Origin: Streptomyces lienomycini
Lineage (GTDB): Bacteria > Actinomycetota > Actinomycetes > Streptomycetales > Streptomycetaceae
Direction: 5' to 3'
Assembly: GCF_027947595.1 (NCBI RefSeq)
Contig: NZ_CP116257.1
Span: 6,632,001 to 6,696,000 of the forward strand
DNA: 64,000 nucleotides
The position numbers were made by a program, and so were the translations under genes. Positions 62,947 to 64,000 of the stretch are shown one piece after another; position 1 is the stretch's first letter, and each line of letters opens with the position of its first letter. The notes beneath the pieces were generated by a model that saw only the letters and a list, made by a program, of their open reading frames with translations, did not search any database and had not been told where the DNA came from.

Positions 62947-64000
62947 TGGTTCACTCCGTACAGGCTCAGCAGGTTGCGCATGCGCTCCTGCGCGAGCCGC
63001 GGGTCCGGGAACAGGCCGAGGCCGTCGGCGAGTTCGTAGGCGCGGACGAGGTGCGGCAGGGAGCGGGCCGACTGGAGGCCGCCGACCATCGTGAAGTGGC
63101 TCTGGTGGCCGGACAGCCAGGCCAGGAAGACCACACCCGTCTTGTAGAAGCGGGTGGGGGCCCGGAAGAGGTGGCGGGAGAGTTCGACGGTGGGGTCGAG
63201 CAGGGCCCGGAAGCCGTCCGTGTCCCCCGTGTCCAGCACCCGCACCGCCTCCGCGGCCAGCGGGCCCAGCGGGTCGAAGATGCCGAGCAGGGCGTGGCTG
63301 AAGCCCTGGTCGTCGCCCGCGATCAGCTCGGGGTAGTTGAAGTCGTCGCCGGTGTAGCAGCGCACGCCCTGGGGCAGGCGGCGGCGCAGGTCGATCTCGC
63401 GCCGGGCGTCCAGCAGGGAGACCTTGATGCCGTCGACCTTGTCGGGGTGGGCGGCGATGACCTCCAGGAAGGTGTCCGTCGCCGCGTCGAGGTCGGACGA
63501 GCCCCAGTAGCCGTCCAGGGCCGGGTCGAACATCGGGCCCAGCCAGTGCAGGATCACCGGTTCGGCGGCCTGGCGCAGGAGGTGGCCGTAGACCTCCAGG
63601 TAGTCGTCCGGGGTCTTCGCGGTCGCGGCGAGGGCGCGTGAGGCCATCAGGATGGCCTGGGCGCCCGACTCCTCCGCGACGGCCAGTTGCTCCTCGTACG
63701 CCGTCCGGACCTCCGCGAGGGTGGTGGTGGCCGTCGCGGTCAGCTGGTCCGTGCCCACGCCGCAGGCGATGCGGCCGCCGGCCGACCTCGCCTCGGCGGC
63801 GGAGCGGCGGATCAGTTCGGCCGCCGTGGGCCAGTCCAGGCCCATGCCGCGCTGCGCGGTGTCCATCGCCTCGGCGACGCCGAGACCGTGGGACCACAGG
63901 TGGCGGCGGAAGGCGAGGGTGGCGTCCCAGTCGACGGCGGCGGGCCCGTCGGGGGTGGTGTCGGCGTACGGGTCGGCGACGACGTGCGCGGCGGAGAAGA
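62943..64000 (-). CDS. DUF993 protein, dihydrodipicolinate-synthase-like (5' end beyond the window)
   Basis: At least 352 residues of a TIM-barrel protein of the DUF993 group, related to dihydrodipicolinate synthase/aldolases (GHLLRQAAEPVILHWLGPMFDP, DKVDGIKVSLLDARREI, YTGDDFNYPELIAGD). The Schiff-base Lys may be the one in GIKVSLL. The frame is open to the window edge (upstream residues FSAAHVVADPYADTT), so the start is missing. Operon with the isomerase-family gene; usually also with an oxidoreductase upstream, which would lie outside this window. Confidence 0.86.
   Translation of the reverse strand, partial: FSAAHVVADPYADTTPDGPAAVDWDATLAFRRHLWSHGLGVAEAMDTAQRGMGLDWPTAAELIRRSAAEARSAGGRIACGVGTDQLTATATTTLAEVRTAYEEQLAVAEESGAQAILMASRALAATAKTPDDYLEVYGHLLRQAAEPVILHWLGPMFDPALDGYWGSSDLDAATDTFLEVIAAHPDKVDGIKVSLLDARREIDLRRRLPQGVRCYTGDDFNYPELIAGDDQGFSHALLGIFDPLGPLAAEAVRVLDTGDTDGFRALLDPTVELSRHLFRAPTRFYKTGVVFLAWLSGHQSHFTMVGGLQSARSLPHLVRAYELADGLGLFPDPRLAQERMRNLLSLYGVNQ

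Overview
The window is chromosomal DNA from a Streptomyces species: GC is very high, start codons are often GTG, and chaplins, rodlins, paired sporulation dynamins and a MelC1/MelC2 tyrosinase pair are present. From memory, the gene order from the ssbB-like gene through chpG, melC2/melC1, chpF, the polysaccharide genes, chpA, chpD, rdlA, rdlB and on to citrate synthase follows the Streptomyces coelicolor SCO2683-SCO2737 region. It should come from that species or a close relative. No database search was possible.

Layout. 0-5 kb: a minus-strand sporulation operon (dynA-dynB-ssbB) and a tRNA-Arg(UCU). 5-7 kb: a D-2-hydroxyacid dehydrogenase and a frame-disrupted DUF2087 gene. 7-26.8 kb: a surface/aerial-growth island. 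It holds the short chaplins chpG, chpF and chpD, the long sortase-type chaplin chpA, the divergent rodlins rdlA/rdlB, the tyrosinase pair and three small secreted proteins. Embedded in it is a tightly overlapping eight-gene polysaccharide operon: glycosyltransferase, lipid-carrier sugar transferase, polymerase/ligase, MurJ/Wzx-like flippase, deacetylase, glycosyltransferase, Wzz-like protein, acyltransferase. A secreted GH26-like hydrolase and an ATP-grasp ligase follow it.

26.8-36.7 kb: acyl-CoA ligase, a hydrolase-ABC ATPase fusion with its permease, a lipoprotein, methylmalonate-semialdehyde dehydrogenase, a tiny HTH protein and a GNAT. 36.7-42 kb: copper chaperone and copper ATPase behind a CsoR-like operator, then an NmrA/DUF1772 operon divergent from a LysR regulator. 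42-46.5 kb: citrate synthase and a RecD2-type helicase. 46.5-49.5 kb: a dead IS5-family element and a hydrolase/AraC divergon. 49.5-53.5 kb: Uma2 protein, the streptomycete DUF397/XRE/HATPase trio, and an ECF41 sigma factor divergent from its AhpD-like partner. 53.6-55.6 kb: SDR and XRE regulator. 55.9-61.9 kb: a ribose-type operon (rbsR-A-CB-K-D) with a permease-binding-protein fusion. 62-64 kb: a sugar isomerase and a DUF993 protein that runs off the window.

Main points of interest. (1) The polysaccharide operon sits inside the chaplin/rodlin island and carries a rare TTA codon at the start of its first gene, which suggests bldA control. (2) chpG, chpF, rdlA and rdlB all have upstream sequences resembling sigma-BldN promoters. 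(3) The peptidase-ABC fusion, the permease-SBP fusion and the two ECF41-type promoter matches are clear. (4) Several genes look frameshifted (DUF2087, sugar transferase, Wzz-like, transposase). For the first three, an assembly indel and a real lesion cannot be told apart from sequence alone.
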